Shown here one piece after another: positions 7,042-13,762 of a stretch of 13,762 nucleotides of DNA. Each line of letters opens with the position of its first letter. The first letter of the stretch is position 1. A program made the translations under genes and the position numbers. This DNA comes from Spartobacteria bacterium (GTDB taxonomy: Bacteria; Verrucomicrobiota; Verrucomicrobiia; Chthoniobacterales; UBA6821), in contig CANIBV010000030.1 of assembly GCA_947466005.1 (NCBI GenBank), positions 1 to 13,762 of the forward strand. The letters run 5' to 3'. The notes beneath the pieces are model-generated. The model was not told where the DNA came from. It saw nothing but the letters and a program-made list of their open reading frames with translations, and did not search any database.

Positions 7042-8454
7042 TTAGATCGTCCGAAGCTGGATGGAGTCGAACTTCTCCTCCCCCTCGATGATGTCGCTCA
7101 TGACAATGAGCTGGTCGCCCTTCTTGAGGAGGCCTCGCGAGAGGAGGAGTTCCTCTGCATTCTTCACCGACTCTTCGGGGGTGTTTCCGAATGGCATGAC
7201 AAGAGGGAGAACGCCCCAGTTGAGTGTCAGGTGACGGGCCGTTTCCTCGGAGGGAGTGATGGCGTAGATGGGGGCGTGCTCCGGGCGGATGTGGCTGGTG
7301 TAGTCCGCCATCTCACCATGACGGGTAAGGATGGCCAGGGAGGCGTTCGAAAAGGAGCCGGCCAGAACGACGCCGGAGCGGGCGGTTTTCTGGCGAGGAT
7401 TGAGCAGGGAGGTCTGCTCGGCAAAGTGGGCGCTGCCACTGCGTTCAATGCGGCGGGCGATCCTGTCGAGGACCTTGACGCACTCGACGGGATATTTTCC
7501 GACGGTGGTCTCACCGCTGAGCATGATCGCGTCGGCTTGCTCGAAGACGGCATTGGCGACATCGGTGACCTCGGCTCGCGTCGGAACGGGGTTCTCGATC
7601 ATCGACTCGAGCATGTGGGTTGCCACGATGACCTGCTTGCCGATCTTGAGAGCTGCCTTGAGGATCTTGCGCTGGATGATCGGAAGCTCCTCCATCGGGC
7701 ACTCAACCCCAAGATCGCCGCGGGCGATCATGACGGCGTCGGTCTCCTGGATGATTTCAGTGATGAGTTTGACAGCGCTCTGGTCCTCGATCTTGGCAAT
7801 GACGCGCGCGTTGCTGCCATGAAGTGCCAGGACGCGACGCATCTCGACGATGTCGGAAGGCTCCCGGCAGAAGCTGAGCGCGACGAAATCGACACCAACC
7901 TCGGCGCCGACGGCGACATCGGCCATGTCTTTTTCGGTGAGGGGAGGAAGATTCACCTTCACGCCGGGGAGGTTGATGTGACGGCGGGAGCCGAGGGCTC
8001 CCGGGGTCAGCACCTCACAGCGGATACGGTTATTGATCTTGGAGAGGACCTTGAGGTGGATGACGCCGTTGTCGACGAGGACGACGTCCCCCTCGTTGAT
8101 GTCATCGATCAAACCGTCGTAATTGACGTTCACCGAGTATACTTCCTCACTACGGGCCCCGCGAACGGTGAACTCCATAATGTCACCGACCTTAAGGTCG
8201 AGTTTCGTGGGTAGGTCGCCGGTACGAACTGCAGGTCCCTGCGTGTCGAGGAGGATGCCGACCGGTATATCGAGCTCTGAGGCAATGGAGCGGATGGTGG
8301 GGACGATCTGGCGGACCCAATCATGCTGCGCATGGCTCATGTTGAGCCGGAAGATGTTTGCGCCCGCGAGAATCATCTCACGAAGTCGCTCCGGAGTCTC
8401 GCTAACGGGGCCAAGGGTGCAGATGATTTTGGTTTTACGCAGTGTGTTGGTCAT
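7042..8454 (-). CDS. pyk: Pyruvate kinase
   Basis: Pyruvate kinase makes pyruvate and ATP from phosphoenolpyruvate and ADP, the last step of glycolysis. The 470-residue protein opens with KTKIICTLGP and carries FRLNMSH (35-41), the catalytic lysine K221 in IAKIEDQSAV, the metal-binding ARGDLGVE (244-251) and ATHMLESM (278-285, with His where Gln is more usual). MLSGETTVGKYP (311-322) is typical, and a C-terminal regulatory-type domain follows. The conserved block at 70-78 reads DTQGPAVRT: position 75 aligns with Glu117 of the muscle enzyme (potassium-dependent) or Lys in potassium-independent enzymes, yet is alanine. The ATG at 8454 is the first in a good context, without a clear ribosome binding site. 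Upstream on the same strand lie a possible small ORF and a tandem repeat array. Confidence 0.96.
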   Translation of the reverse strand: MTNTLRKTKIICTLGPVSETPERLREMILAGANIFRLNMSHAQHDWVRQIVPTIRSIASELDIPVGILLDTQGPAVRTGDLPTKLDLKVGDIMEFTVRGARSEEVYSVNVNYDGLIDDINEGDVVLVDNGVIHLKVLSKINNRIRCEVLTPGALGSRRHINLPGVKVNLPPLTEKDMADVAVGAEVGVDFVALSFCREPSDIVEMRRVLALHGSNARVIAKIEDQSAVKLITEIIQETDAVMIARGDLGVECPMEELPIIQRKILKAALKIGKQVIVATHMLESMIENPVPTRAEVTDVANAVFEQADAIMLSGETTVGKYPVECVKVLDRIARRIERSGSAHFAEQTSLLNPRQKTARSGVVLAGSFSNASLAILTRHGEMADYTSHIRPEHAPIYAITPSEETARHLTLNWGVLPLVMPFGNTPEESVKNAEELLLSRGLLKKGDQLIVMSDIIEGEEKFDSIQLRTI

Positions 8455-8513
8455 GGATAGTTGTGTTTAAGGATGGGAAGAGTGACGGCAAAATGCGCAG
8501 CCTTTAAAATTAA

Positions 8514-8642
8514 TCAGAGCGGAGCGGGCTTGAAAAGCATCGCTTGAAGCAAGGCAATCAAGAGAGGTCGGCCCCACTCCTTGGGCTGCTCCATATGCGA
8601 CTCCATATGCGACTCCATATGCGACTCCATATGCGACTCCAT
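8514..8642 (-). CDS. Possible 42-residue small ORF with MESH repeats upstream of pyk
   Basis: A short open frame starts at an ATG (8642-8640) 12 bases after the lipoprotein gene stop and ends at TGA (8516-8514), 59 bases before pyk. It reads four MESH units, then MEQPKEWGRP, then a hydrophobic stretch LLIALLQAMLF and KPAPL. AGAAGGG ends six bases before the first ATG and overlaps the preceding stop codon, so coupling to the lipoprotein gene is possible. Every later repeat ATG has GGAG six bases upstream, giving five in-frame candidate starts. The repeat unit is 12 bases, so copy-number change would keep the frame. No family is recognised. It could be a leader peptide for pyk or a chance frame through a DNA repeat. 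Confidence 0.3.
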   Translation of the reverse strand: MESHMESHMESHMESHMEQPKEWGRPLLIALLQAMLFKPAPL

Positions 8643-8648
8643 ATGGAG
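8589..8648. repeat. 12-bp tandem repeat array (CTCCATATGCGA), five copies, last one variant
   Basis: Four identical units CTCCATATGCGA run from 8589 to 8636 and a fifth, CTCCATATGGAG (8637-8648), differs at its end and is a perfect 12-base palindrome. Each unit contains CATATG. On the minus strand the array is flanked by GGGC before it and GCCC after it, so the ends can pair into a long imperfect stem that would include part of the Shine-Dalgarno-like AGAAGGG. The array lies between the stop of the lipoprotein gene and pyk, 135 or more bases upstream of pyk on the strand of both genes. Tandem identity suggests recent slippage; whether it binds a protein is unknown. Confidence 0.95.
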
Positions 8649-8654
8649 CCCTTC

Positions 8655-9398
8655 TTAGAGACCCTTTTTGGAGATCACGAAATCAGGGCGCTGGATGAAA
8701 GGCAGTATTCCTAGCTTCTTGGGGCGCCTGGTCCGGTGCTCCGTGATCAACCCCTGCTGGAAGCAGTACTCAGAGAGAGTTGCAGTGATTTCTCTTGCGG
8801 TCCGTTTGCGGTCAATGGAGAGGCCTCCCAGCGAGGCACCTCCTGCATTGGCAACTGCTCCAGGAATGAAAAAGACCCCTGCCGGAGTGAAGGCGGCCCA
8901 GGCGCCTGGTGCCATTCCTGACCCCCCCGTGCTCAGCACCGAGAGGAAGGGTGAGGGTTGGCTGCCGGAGAGATCATCTATTGCAATGCGGGTCTCCAGC
9001 TTGGTCCCACCGGCGCCGAAACCGATGCCGATCCTGAGAAGGCGGCTTCCCTGATTGACGCGGTCAAAGACTCCACGGATCAGCCAGAAGTTACCCTTGG
9101 GGAGAGCTTTGCCATCAGTGAGAATTTCGGCGGGGGCGATGTGCTTGGAGAGTTGCTCTACCAAGTCTGAGGCAAGAGCGTGGCGCTCCTGCTTGATGAA
9201 GTTCATTAAGTCCTTTTCATTGCGGTCGACCCTGAAGTTATCCAAGGGGGCCACAAATTCCTGCACGTAGATCTTGGAAGGTAGTTTTTTGGGAGGAGTT
9301 CCCTTAGGGTGGATATTCCCCACGCTGACGGAAGCGCATCCTGCAAGTGGCAGGAGTGATGCTAAAAAGAGAAGCCGGACGAGGTTGAGTAAATTCAA
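8655..9398 (-). CDS. DUF4410-like lipoprotein of unknown function
   Basis: The 247-residue protein has a lipoprotein signal (residues 1-20, lipobox L18-A-G-C21). The mature part resembles DUF4410: an early strand KIYVQEF (42-48) and a central block GSRLLRIGIGFGAGGTKLE (117-135), where the family has a GxxxxRxxIGFGAG-type motif followed by a strand and DLSG. A Gly/Ala-rich stretch (about 156-193) contains short hydrophobic runs, then a basic region RKRTAREI. No enzymatic residues are evident and no function is known to me. The start is a TTG at 9398; an in-frame TAA at 9422-9420 and the position of the signal peptide leave no good alternative. No ribosome binding site is visible. The gene is divergent from the antiporter, with 54 bases between them. 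Confidence 0.8.
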   Translation of the reverse strand: MNLLNLVRLLFLASLLPLAGCASVSVGNIHPKGTPPKKLPSKIYVQEFVAPLDNFRVDRNEKDLMNFIKQERHALASDLVEQLSKHIAPAEILTDGKALPKGNFWLIRGVFDRVNQGSRLLRIGIGFGAGGTKLETRIAIDDLSGSQPSPFLSVLSTGGSGMAPGAWAAFTPAGVFFIPGAVANAGGASLGGLSIDRKRTAREITATLSEYCFQQGLITEHRTRRPKKLGILPFIQRPDFVISKKGL

Positions 9399-9452
9399 GG
9401 TGACTGAATTTGCTCGCGATTAGGCCGTTGTCCATGAAAAAGACTGGTTGCC

Positions 9453-10739
9453 ATGAGCCAACCGGATGTCCTTCACTCCCTCCCCGGCCCCCTTCTTCTC
9501 GCGCCTTTCGTCCTTCAGTTGTTGGCGATCGCATTAATGCCGCTGCTGGCCCACCACTGGTGGGAGCGTCATTATCCCAAGGTTTCGGTGATCCTGGGTG
9601 GAAGCACGGTACTTTACTACCTGCTGATTCTTGGACGGGGAGGCCGCTTGATTGACCCTCTGCATGAGTACATCAGCTTTGTCGTCATCATGGCCGCCCT
9701 CTTCATTGTGGCGGGGGGTATCCACATTAGGGTCTCCGGTGAAGCCACCCCTTGGAAGAACGTCCTCTTCCTCCTGATTGGTTCGGTTTTGGCTAGTGTT
9801 ATCGGCACCACGGGAGCCTCCATGCTGCTCGTCCGCCCCTGGGTAAGGATGAATCGATACCGCATCACCGGATTCCACACGGCCTTCTTCATCTTCCTGA
9901 TCGCCAATGTCGGCGGCGGCCTTACGCCCATCGGTGACCCCCCTCTTTTTCTGGGCTTCCTTAAGGGAGTCCCGTTTTGGTGGACGCTCGAGCACCTCTG
10001 GAGGCCTTGGTTGCTGGTGGTGGGGCTGCTGGTTGGGATCTTTTACTTCATCGACCGCGAGAATTTCCTGCGAGCTCCACGAGCCATCCGGGAGGAGGAG
10101 ACCGCCGAAGAGCATTGGGCCTTTGAGGGATTGGGGAACCTGCTCCCCCTAGTAGCTATTCTCTCGGCGGTTTTTTCTCCCAGCCCCTGGCGGGAAATCG
10201 TGATGGTGGCAGCCGCCTTCCTCTCGTGGCATCTCACTCCGCGGCTCACGCATGAGAAGAACGACTTCACCTTCGCTCCGATCAAGGAGGTGGCGTGGCT
10301 CTTTCTGGGGATTTTTGCCACGATGGTTCCTGCCCTTGATTATCTGGAGCATCACGCCTCGCAACTGGCCGGGGCGCTCGGGATGGGTTCCGTCCACTTC
10401 TACTACATGACCGGCATCCTTTCCTCGTTTCTTGACAATGCTCCCACCTACTTGGCCTTCCTCTCCGTGGAGCTGGGTCTGCAGGGAGGGACGCTGGGCA
10501 ACCCTCAGGATGTCCTTCGCATTGCCACCCAGGATCCCAAGCACCTGATCGCTATTTCCATGGGAGCCGTCTTTTTCGGAGCCATGACCTATATCGGCAA
10601 CGGCCCCAATTTCATGGTCAAGAGCATCGTCGCGCAGTTCGGCGCGAGGCCTCCCGGCTTCTTCGGCTACATCCTCTACTATGCCCTCCCTATCCTCCTG
10701 CCTGTGCTCGTGCTGGCCGGTTGGTTGTTTCTCAGGTAG
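9453..10739 (+). CDS. NhaD-like sodium:proton antiporter / ArsB-NhaD (ion transporter) superfamily permease
   Basis: A polytopic inner-membrane transporter of 428 residues with about eleven hydrophobic segments. It belongs to the ion transporter superfamily that includes NhaD antiporters and ArsB/CitM permeases. The two pseudo-repeats each have a signature: GTTGASMLLVRP (118-129) with GGLTPIGDPPLFLGFLKGVPF (155-175) in the first half, and SSFLDNAPTYLAF (324-336) with GAMTYIGNGPNFMVKSIV (376-393) in the second. The GDPPLFLGFLxGVPF block is close to that of NhaD proteins, so sodium/proton exchange is the best guess, but substrate is not proven. A polar loop lies at about 201-226. The ATG at 9453 has no good ribosome binding site. 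Riboflavin synthase begins nine bases after the stop and may share the transcript. Confidence 0.82.
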   Translation: MSQPDVLHSLPGPLLLAPFVLQLLAIALMPLLAHHWWERHYPKVSVILGGSTVLYYLLILGRGGRLIDPLHEYISFVVIMAALFIVAGGIHIRVSGEATPWKNVLFLLIGSVLASVIGTTGASMLLVRPWVRMNRYRITGFHTAFFIFLIANVGGGLTPIGDPPLFLGFLKGVPFWWTLEHLWRPWLLVVGLLVGIFYFIDRENFLRAPRAIREEETAEEHWAFEGLGNLLPLVAILSAVFSPSPWREIVMVAAAFLSWHLTPRLTHEKNDFTFAPIKEVAWLFLGIFATMVPALDYLEHHASQLAGALGMGSVHFYYMTGILSSFLDNAPTYLAFLSVELGLQGGTLGNPQDVLRIATQDPKHLIAISMGAVFFGAMTYIGNGPNFMVKSIVAQFGARPPGFFGYILYYALPILLPVLVLAGWLFLR

Positions 10740-10748
10740 CATCCGAGC

Positions 10749-11336
10749 ATGTTCACTGGACTAGTTGAAGCGATCGGGGGTGTCAGAGCCCTTGAAGAGC
10801 GCGGTGATGGCTCCCGACTAATTTTAGAGACTACGATCGCCCGGGAACTTTCGCTTGGTGAAAGCCTTGCTGTGAATGGTTGCTGCCTTACTGTCACTTC
10901 CACCGGGGACGGGGTTGCGAGCTTTGACCTTCTGGGTGAGACGCTTTCCCTCACCAACATTAGCGCCCTTAATGCCGGTTCCCGTGTTAATCTTGAGCGG
11001 GCCTTACGCGCCGATGGACGCTTCGGCGGTCACTTCGTGCAGGGACACGTCGACACCACTGCAGAAGTCCTTTCCGCAGAAACCAAGGGAGCAGATCTCA
11101 ATCTGATCATCGCGCTACCGAAAGCCGGAGCCCGTTACTTCATCGAGAAAGGGTCGATTGCCGTGAATGGTGTCAGCCTCACGGTAGCTTCCCTTGCAGA
11201 GGAGCGCTTTGGGCTCTGGATCATCCCTCACACGCTGCAGCAGACCAACCTTGGTGACCTGAAATCCGGAGACCGCGTGAACCTTGAATACGACATGCTG
11301 GCCAAATATGCAGAGCGGCAGATTGCTGCGCGGTAG
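10749..11336 (+). CDS. ribE: Riboflavin synthase, alpha subunit
   Basis: Riboflavin synthase dismutates two molecules of 6,7-dimethyl-8-ribityllumazine to riboflavin and a pyrimidinedione. The 195-residue protein starts with MFTGLVE and has the two lumazine-binding barrels expected of the family: GESLAVNGCCLTV (37-49) in the first and KGSIAVNGVSLTV (134-146) in the second. GGHFVQGHVD (93-102) closes the first half and IPHTLQQTNL (159-168) matches the end of the second. Length is slightly under the usual 200-215. The ATG lies nine bases after the antiporter stop with no strong ribosome binding site. No FMN riboswitch can be seen and no other rib genes are adjacent, so this gene stands apart from the rest of its pathway. 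Confidence 0.95.
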   Translation: MFTGLVEAIGGVRALEERGDGSRLILETTIARELSLGESLAVNGCCLTVTSTGDGVASFDLLGETLSLTNISALNAGSRVNLERALRADGRFGGHFVQGHVDTTAEVLSAETKGADLNLIIALPKAGARYFIEKGSIAVNGVSLTVASLAEERFGLWIIPHTLQQTNLGDLKSGDRVNLEYDMLAKYAERQIAAR

Positions 11337-11343
11337 CGCAGCA

Positions 11344-11480
11344 GGAAACCTGAGGCTTGAACCTGTACCAAGCAACCGCAGAGGCATAGATCCATTCGCC
11401 CTAATCTTCAGCAAGTGAATTTCCTCTTGATGCGTTAACTTCAGCACATTCTCCCCTTCAGGTTTCCAGTTTCAGGTTTC
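11344..11480. repeat. Inverted and direct TCAGGTTTC repeats between ribE and the ABC exporter genes
   Basis: GGAAACCTGA (11344-11353) is the exact reverse complement of TCAGGTTTCC (11458-11467), and TTCAGGTTTC occurs twice as a direct repeat (11457-11466 and 11471-11480), 14 bases apart. The region 11337-11496 between them has no gene and is otherwise plain. The copies may be operator sites or scraps of a dispersed intergenic repeat. The second pair lies within 40 bases of the permease ATG, where a regulator could act. Confidence 0.55.
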
Positions 11481-11496
11481 ATCCTTCTCTCCTCCC

Positions 11497-12630
11497 ATGC
11501 TCCGTATCGCTCTTCTCATGCTCTTTCGGGATCGGGCGAAATACATGATGCTCATCGTGGGGCTGACCTTCTGCTCTCTGCTGATGACGCAGCAGGCCTC
11601 GGTCTTCTGCGGGCTCATGCTCTGGACCACGGCGACGGTCCGCAACATAGGAGCTAAGGTCTGGGTCTTCGATGCAAAGGTGGAGCAGGTCAACGAGGTG
11701 ATCCCACTTCGCGAGATCGAGGTCACAAGGGTGCGCGGGGTGCCTGGTGTCGAATGGGCCGTCCCCCTCTATGTCGGCATTGAGCAGGCCCGTCTCAGCG
11801 ACGGCTCCTTCCAGAATGTTCAGCTGGTGGGCCTCGACACGGCGACCTTTGTCGGTCGCCCCATGGAAATCACGAAGGGAAAGATCGAGGACCTTCGCCT
11901 GCCTGATGCCGTGATCATCGACCAGGTCGGCATTGCCAAATTCCGCAAAAAAGGGATCGCGATCGACATCGGCACCACTTTCGAGATCAACGACAAGACC
12001 GCGCGGGTGGTGGCTCTCTGCCATGCCAACCGGAGCTTCCTCGGTCAGCCCTACGTCTACACCACCTATGACCGGGCGCTGCAGTTTGCGAAGCCTCAGA
12101 GAAAAATGATGAGCTGCGTGCTGGCGGAGCCGAAGCAGGGTGTTTCTGCAAGGGAGTTGGCGCTCCGGATCAGCGCGCTGCCCGGGCTTCAGGCGTACGA
12201 GAGGGATGACCTCTTCTGGAACACGATCTGGTGGTACATCAAGAACACCGGCATCCCGATTTCCTTCGGCACGGTGGTGCTGATGGGGGTGATCGTCGGC
12301 ATCGCAATTGCCGGCCAGACCTTCTACCTTTTCATCCTGGATAACCTCCGTTACCTGGCCGCCCTCAAAGCAATGGGGGCACGCATGCCGATTCTCGCTG
12401 CGATGGTCTTTCTCCAGTCATTTTCCGTCGGGTTTGTCGGCTTCGGGCTTGGTGTGGGATTGACGTCGATCTTCGGATACAAGGTCCTGAAACTTGAACA
12501 GCCCCCCTTCTTCATGCCGTGGCAGGTGCCGGTCTTTGTGGCGATCATCATCATCCTGATCTGCTGCTTCTCGGCCGCGATCGGCCTTCGCAAGATCGCC
12601 AAACTCGAGCCGGCGGTCGTCTTCAAATGA
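11497..12630 (+). CDS. ABC transporter permease, FtsX/DevC-like
   Basis: The membrane subunit of an ABC exporter of the MacB/DevC/FtsX type. In 377 residues it has one N-terminal membrane segment (about 16-42), a large periplasmic domain (about 55-250) and three C-terminal segments (about 257-281, 300-325 and 344-364), which is the family topology. Between segments two and three, LAALKAMGAR (287-296) corresponds to the cytoplasmic coupling region that contacts the ATPase, and the end IAKLEPAVVFK matches the usual 'P-x-x-x-L' tail. Length matches DevC rather than the fused, longer MacB. The ATG at 11497 follows a pyrimidine-rich stretch (CTTCTCTCCTCCC) instead of a ribosome binding site. The stop overlaps the ATPase start (ATGA), as expected for subunits made together. 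Confidence 0.88.
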   Translation: MLRIALLMLFRDRAKYMMLIVGLTFCSLLMTQQASVFCGLMLWTTATVRNIGAKVWVFDAKVEQVNEVIPLREIEVTRVRGVPGVEWAVPLYVGIEQARLSDGSFQNVQLVGLDTATFVGRPMEITKGKIEDLRLPDAVIIDQVGIAKFRKKGIAIDIGTTFEINDKTARVVALCHANRSFLGQPYVYTTYDRALQFAKPQRKMMSCVLAEPKQGVSARELALRISALPGLQAYERDDLFWNTIWWYIKNTGIPISFGTVVLMGVIVGIAIAGQTFYLFILDNLRYLAALKAMGARMPILAAMVFLQSFSVGFVGFGLGVGLTSIFGYKVLKLEQPPFFMPWQVPVFVAIIIILICCFSAAIGLRKIAKLEPAVVFK

Positions 12631-13364
12631 GCCCTCTTGATTCATCGAAAGGAGGGGTGGATCCCAATGCCGTTACTGTCGACAAGGTCACAAAGACCTT
12701 TCCCAATGGCGACTCGCCAACCTATGCCCTGCGCGAGGTCTCCTTCCAGGCCCGATGCGGCGAACTCACGATGATCGTCGGTCCCTCGGGTTGCGGGAAG
12801 ACCACACTACTGAGCGTGATCTGTGGAACATTGTCGATAGACTCCGGCAGCATCGGTGTCTTCGGCCATGATCTTGGATCGATGAGCGACGCAGAAGTCA
12901 CCCTCTTCCGAAGCCGGAACGTGGGGTTCATCTTCCAGCAGTTCAACCTGATCCCGACCCTCACCGTGGTAGAGAATGTCTCTATCCCTCTCATCCTGCA
13001 GGGCTGGAACTACCGCAAGGCCGAGGAAAAGGCAGCAGCAGTCCTTGAAGATGTGGGGCTGGGAGGGCGCCTGCGGTCGTTTCCAAAACAGCTCTCAGGG
13101 GGACAGCAGCAGCGCGTGGCCATCTCTCGCGCCCTTGTCCATGACCCCAAGCTCATCATCTGCGACGAGCCGACTGCCTCATTGGATGCCAAGACCGGCC
13201 ACCATGCCCTGGAACTTCTCAAGAGGAGTGCCTGCGCCCCCGACCGCTGCGTGATTGTCGTCACCCATGACAGCCGCATTTTTTCCTTCGCGGATTGGAT
13301 TGCGGAGATGGAAGATGGCAGGGTGGTAAAAAGTTGTTCCGCCTCCGAATATCATCATGCTTAA
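12627..13364 (+). CDS. ABC transporter ATP-binding subunit, MacB/DevA-like
   Basis: The ATPase that powers the exporter formed with the preceding permease. In 245 residues it shows the Walker A motif GPSGCGKTT (52-60), Q-loop FIFQQFNL (101-108), signature LSGGQ (156-160), Walker B LIICDEP (176-182), the D-loop ASLD (184-187) and the switch histidine H214 in VVTHD. The Q-loop followed by LIPTLTVVENV is characteristic of LolD/MacB/DevA-type exporter ATPases. The ATG at 12627 overlaps the permease stop by four bases; the frame is open upstream to 12519 but that part lies inside the permease gene. An N-terminal extension of about 15 residues precedes the first strand. It overlaps the next gene by eight bases. 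Confidence 0.94.
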   Translation: MSPLDSSKGGVDPNAVTVDKVTKTFPNGDSPTYALREVSFQARCGELTMIVGPSGCGKTTLLSVICGTLSIDSGSIGVFGHDLGSMSDAEVTLFRSRNVGFIFQQFNLIPTLTVVENVSIPLILQGWNYRKAEEKAAAVLEDVGLGGRLRSFPKQLSGGQQQRVAISRALVHDPKLIICDEPTASLDAKTGHHALELLKRSACAPDRCVIVVTHDSRIFSFADWIAEMEDGRVVKSCSASEYHHA

Positions 13365-13762
13365 ACGTCTCAGTATTTTTCTGGCGCTTGCGGGAATCGT
13401 CGCGGTTACGCTCCTCGTGTTGCGTCTAAAAAAGCCGGAGCCGACGCCGGTTCCGCTGGTCGAGCCCTCTCGGGCTCCTTACGCCGACTCCATCGGAGCC
13501 CGCGGCATCGTGGAGGCGGTCAACGAGAATGTCATTGTGGCACCGATCCTGCCGGGGCTTATCACGGATATCTTCGTGAAGGTGGGGGATCAGGTAAAAA
13601 AGAGTGATCCCCTTTTCCGTCAGGACACCCGGGACGCCGCAGCAAAAGTTTCGGCGCAACAAGCTCAGGTCGCGCTGCTGGAGGCTCAGGTCAAGGAGGC
13701 CGAGGTCAAAGTCGAGGACAAGAAGGATGATCTTGCCCGAGCCGACCGACTTCTCTCACAGC
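13357..13762 (+). CDS. HlyD/MacA-type membrane fusion protein, N-terminal part, runs off right edge
   Basis: A frame of 135 codons starts at ATG 13357, eight bases before the end of the ATPase stop, and is open at the window edge. It begins with a basic then hydrophobic anchor (LKRLSIFLALAGIVAVTLLVLRLKK split over residues 2-26), a Pro-rich linker, and then a half-lipoyl (biotinyl-like) domain: GIVEAVNENVIVAPILPG...VKVGDQVKKSDPLFRQD. The sequence then turns heptad-like and Ala/Gln/Lys-rich (AQQAQVALLEAQVKEAEVKVED), the first arm of the alpha-helical hairpin found in periplasmic adaptors. It is therefore the adaptor of a tripartite exporter with the two genes upstream and an outer-membrane TolC-like channel that is not in this window. 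Confidence 0.88.
   Translation, partial: MLKRLSIFLALAGIVAVTLLVLRLKKPEPTPVPLVEPSRAPYADSIGARGIVEAVNENVIVAPILPGLITDIFVKVGDQVKKSDPLFRQDTRDAAAKVSAQQAQVALLEAQVKEAEVKVEDKKDDLARADRLLSQ

Noticed and set aside
6997..8214. Long plus-strand frame of 405 residues opposite pyk
   Set aside because: It is the antisense shadow of pyruvate kinase, Asp/Gly/Val-rich with no recognisable domain, while the minus strand encodes a full enzyme.
8589..8648. CRISPR array
   Set aside because: The units are 12 bases, contiguous and without spacers.
10740..10748. FMN riboswitch upstream of riboflavin synthase
   Set aside because: Only nine bases separate the antiporter stop from ribE, leaving no room, and no RFN-like conserved blocks are visible at the end of the antiporter gene.

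Overview
The window is ordinary bacterial chromosome, GC-rich and densely coded, with genes in short runs on both strands. It shows no rRNA, tRNA, phage, complete IS element or CRISPR array. The gene set is housekeeping and cell envelope: queuosine precursor synthesis, glycolysis, purine salvage, riboflavin, peptidoglycan trimming, lipid phosphatase, ion antiport and a tripartite ABC exporter. Two lipoproteins with lipoboxes and an exporter with a membrane fusion subunit point to a diderm bacterium. A Lys124-type phosphofructokinase, a DUF4410-like lipoprotein and an NhaD-like antiporter would suit the PVC group, perhaps Verrucomicrobiota. That placement is inference only. Many starts lack a good Shine-Dalgarno sequence.

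Layout. A minus-strand gene runs off the left edge (1-351, single membrane anchor, AsmA-like at best). Divergent from it is a tightly overlapping queF-queC-queE run (466-2371) ending at a likely intrinsic terminator. Next come a secreted S11 D,D-carboxypeptidase, a phosphofructokinase and adenine phosphoribosyltransferase (2554-5122). A convergent PAP2-family phosphatase (5903-5196, minus) ends inside a 62-bp palindromic element resembling a MITE. Divergent from the phosphatase is a second S11 peptidase, this one a lipoprotein (6006-6881). A bidirectional terminator separates it from pyruvate kinase (8454-7042, minus). Upstream of pyruvate kinase, on the same strand, lie a 12-bp tandem repeat array, a possible 42-residue small ORF made partly of Met-Glu-Ser-His repeats, and a DUF4410-like lipoprotein (9398-8655, minus). 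On the plus strand an NhaD-like antiporter and riboflavin synthase follow. The right end holds an ABC permease, its ATPase and the start of a HlyD-type fusion protein, which runs off the edge.

How the genes work together. QueE, QueC and QueF carry out three steps of the route to preQ1, the queuosine precursor; QueD and FolE are not here. Phosphofructokinase and pyruvate kinase are the two classical control points of glycolysis. The two carboxypeptidases and the PAP2 phosphatase all act at the cell envelope. The last three genes look like one DevBCA/MacAB-type exporter.

Most worth a second look: the tandem array at 8589-8648, which creates five in-frame ATG codons in a possible small ORF between the lipoprotein gene and pyk, each preceded by a Shine-Dalgarno-like stretch; the palindromic element at 5163-5224, which supplies the last codons of the phosphatase gene; and the substitution in pyruvate kinase at the residue that normally decides potassium dependence.
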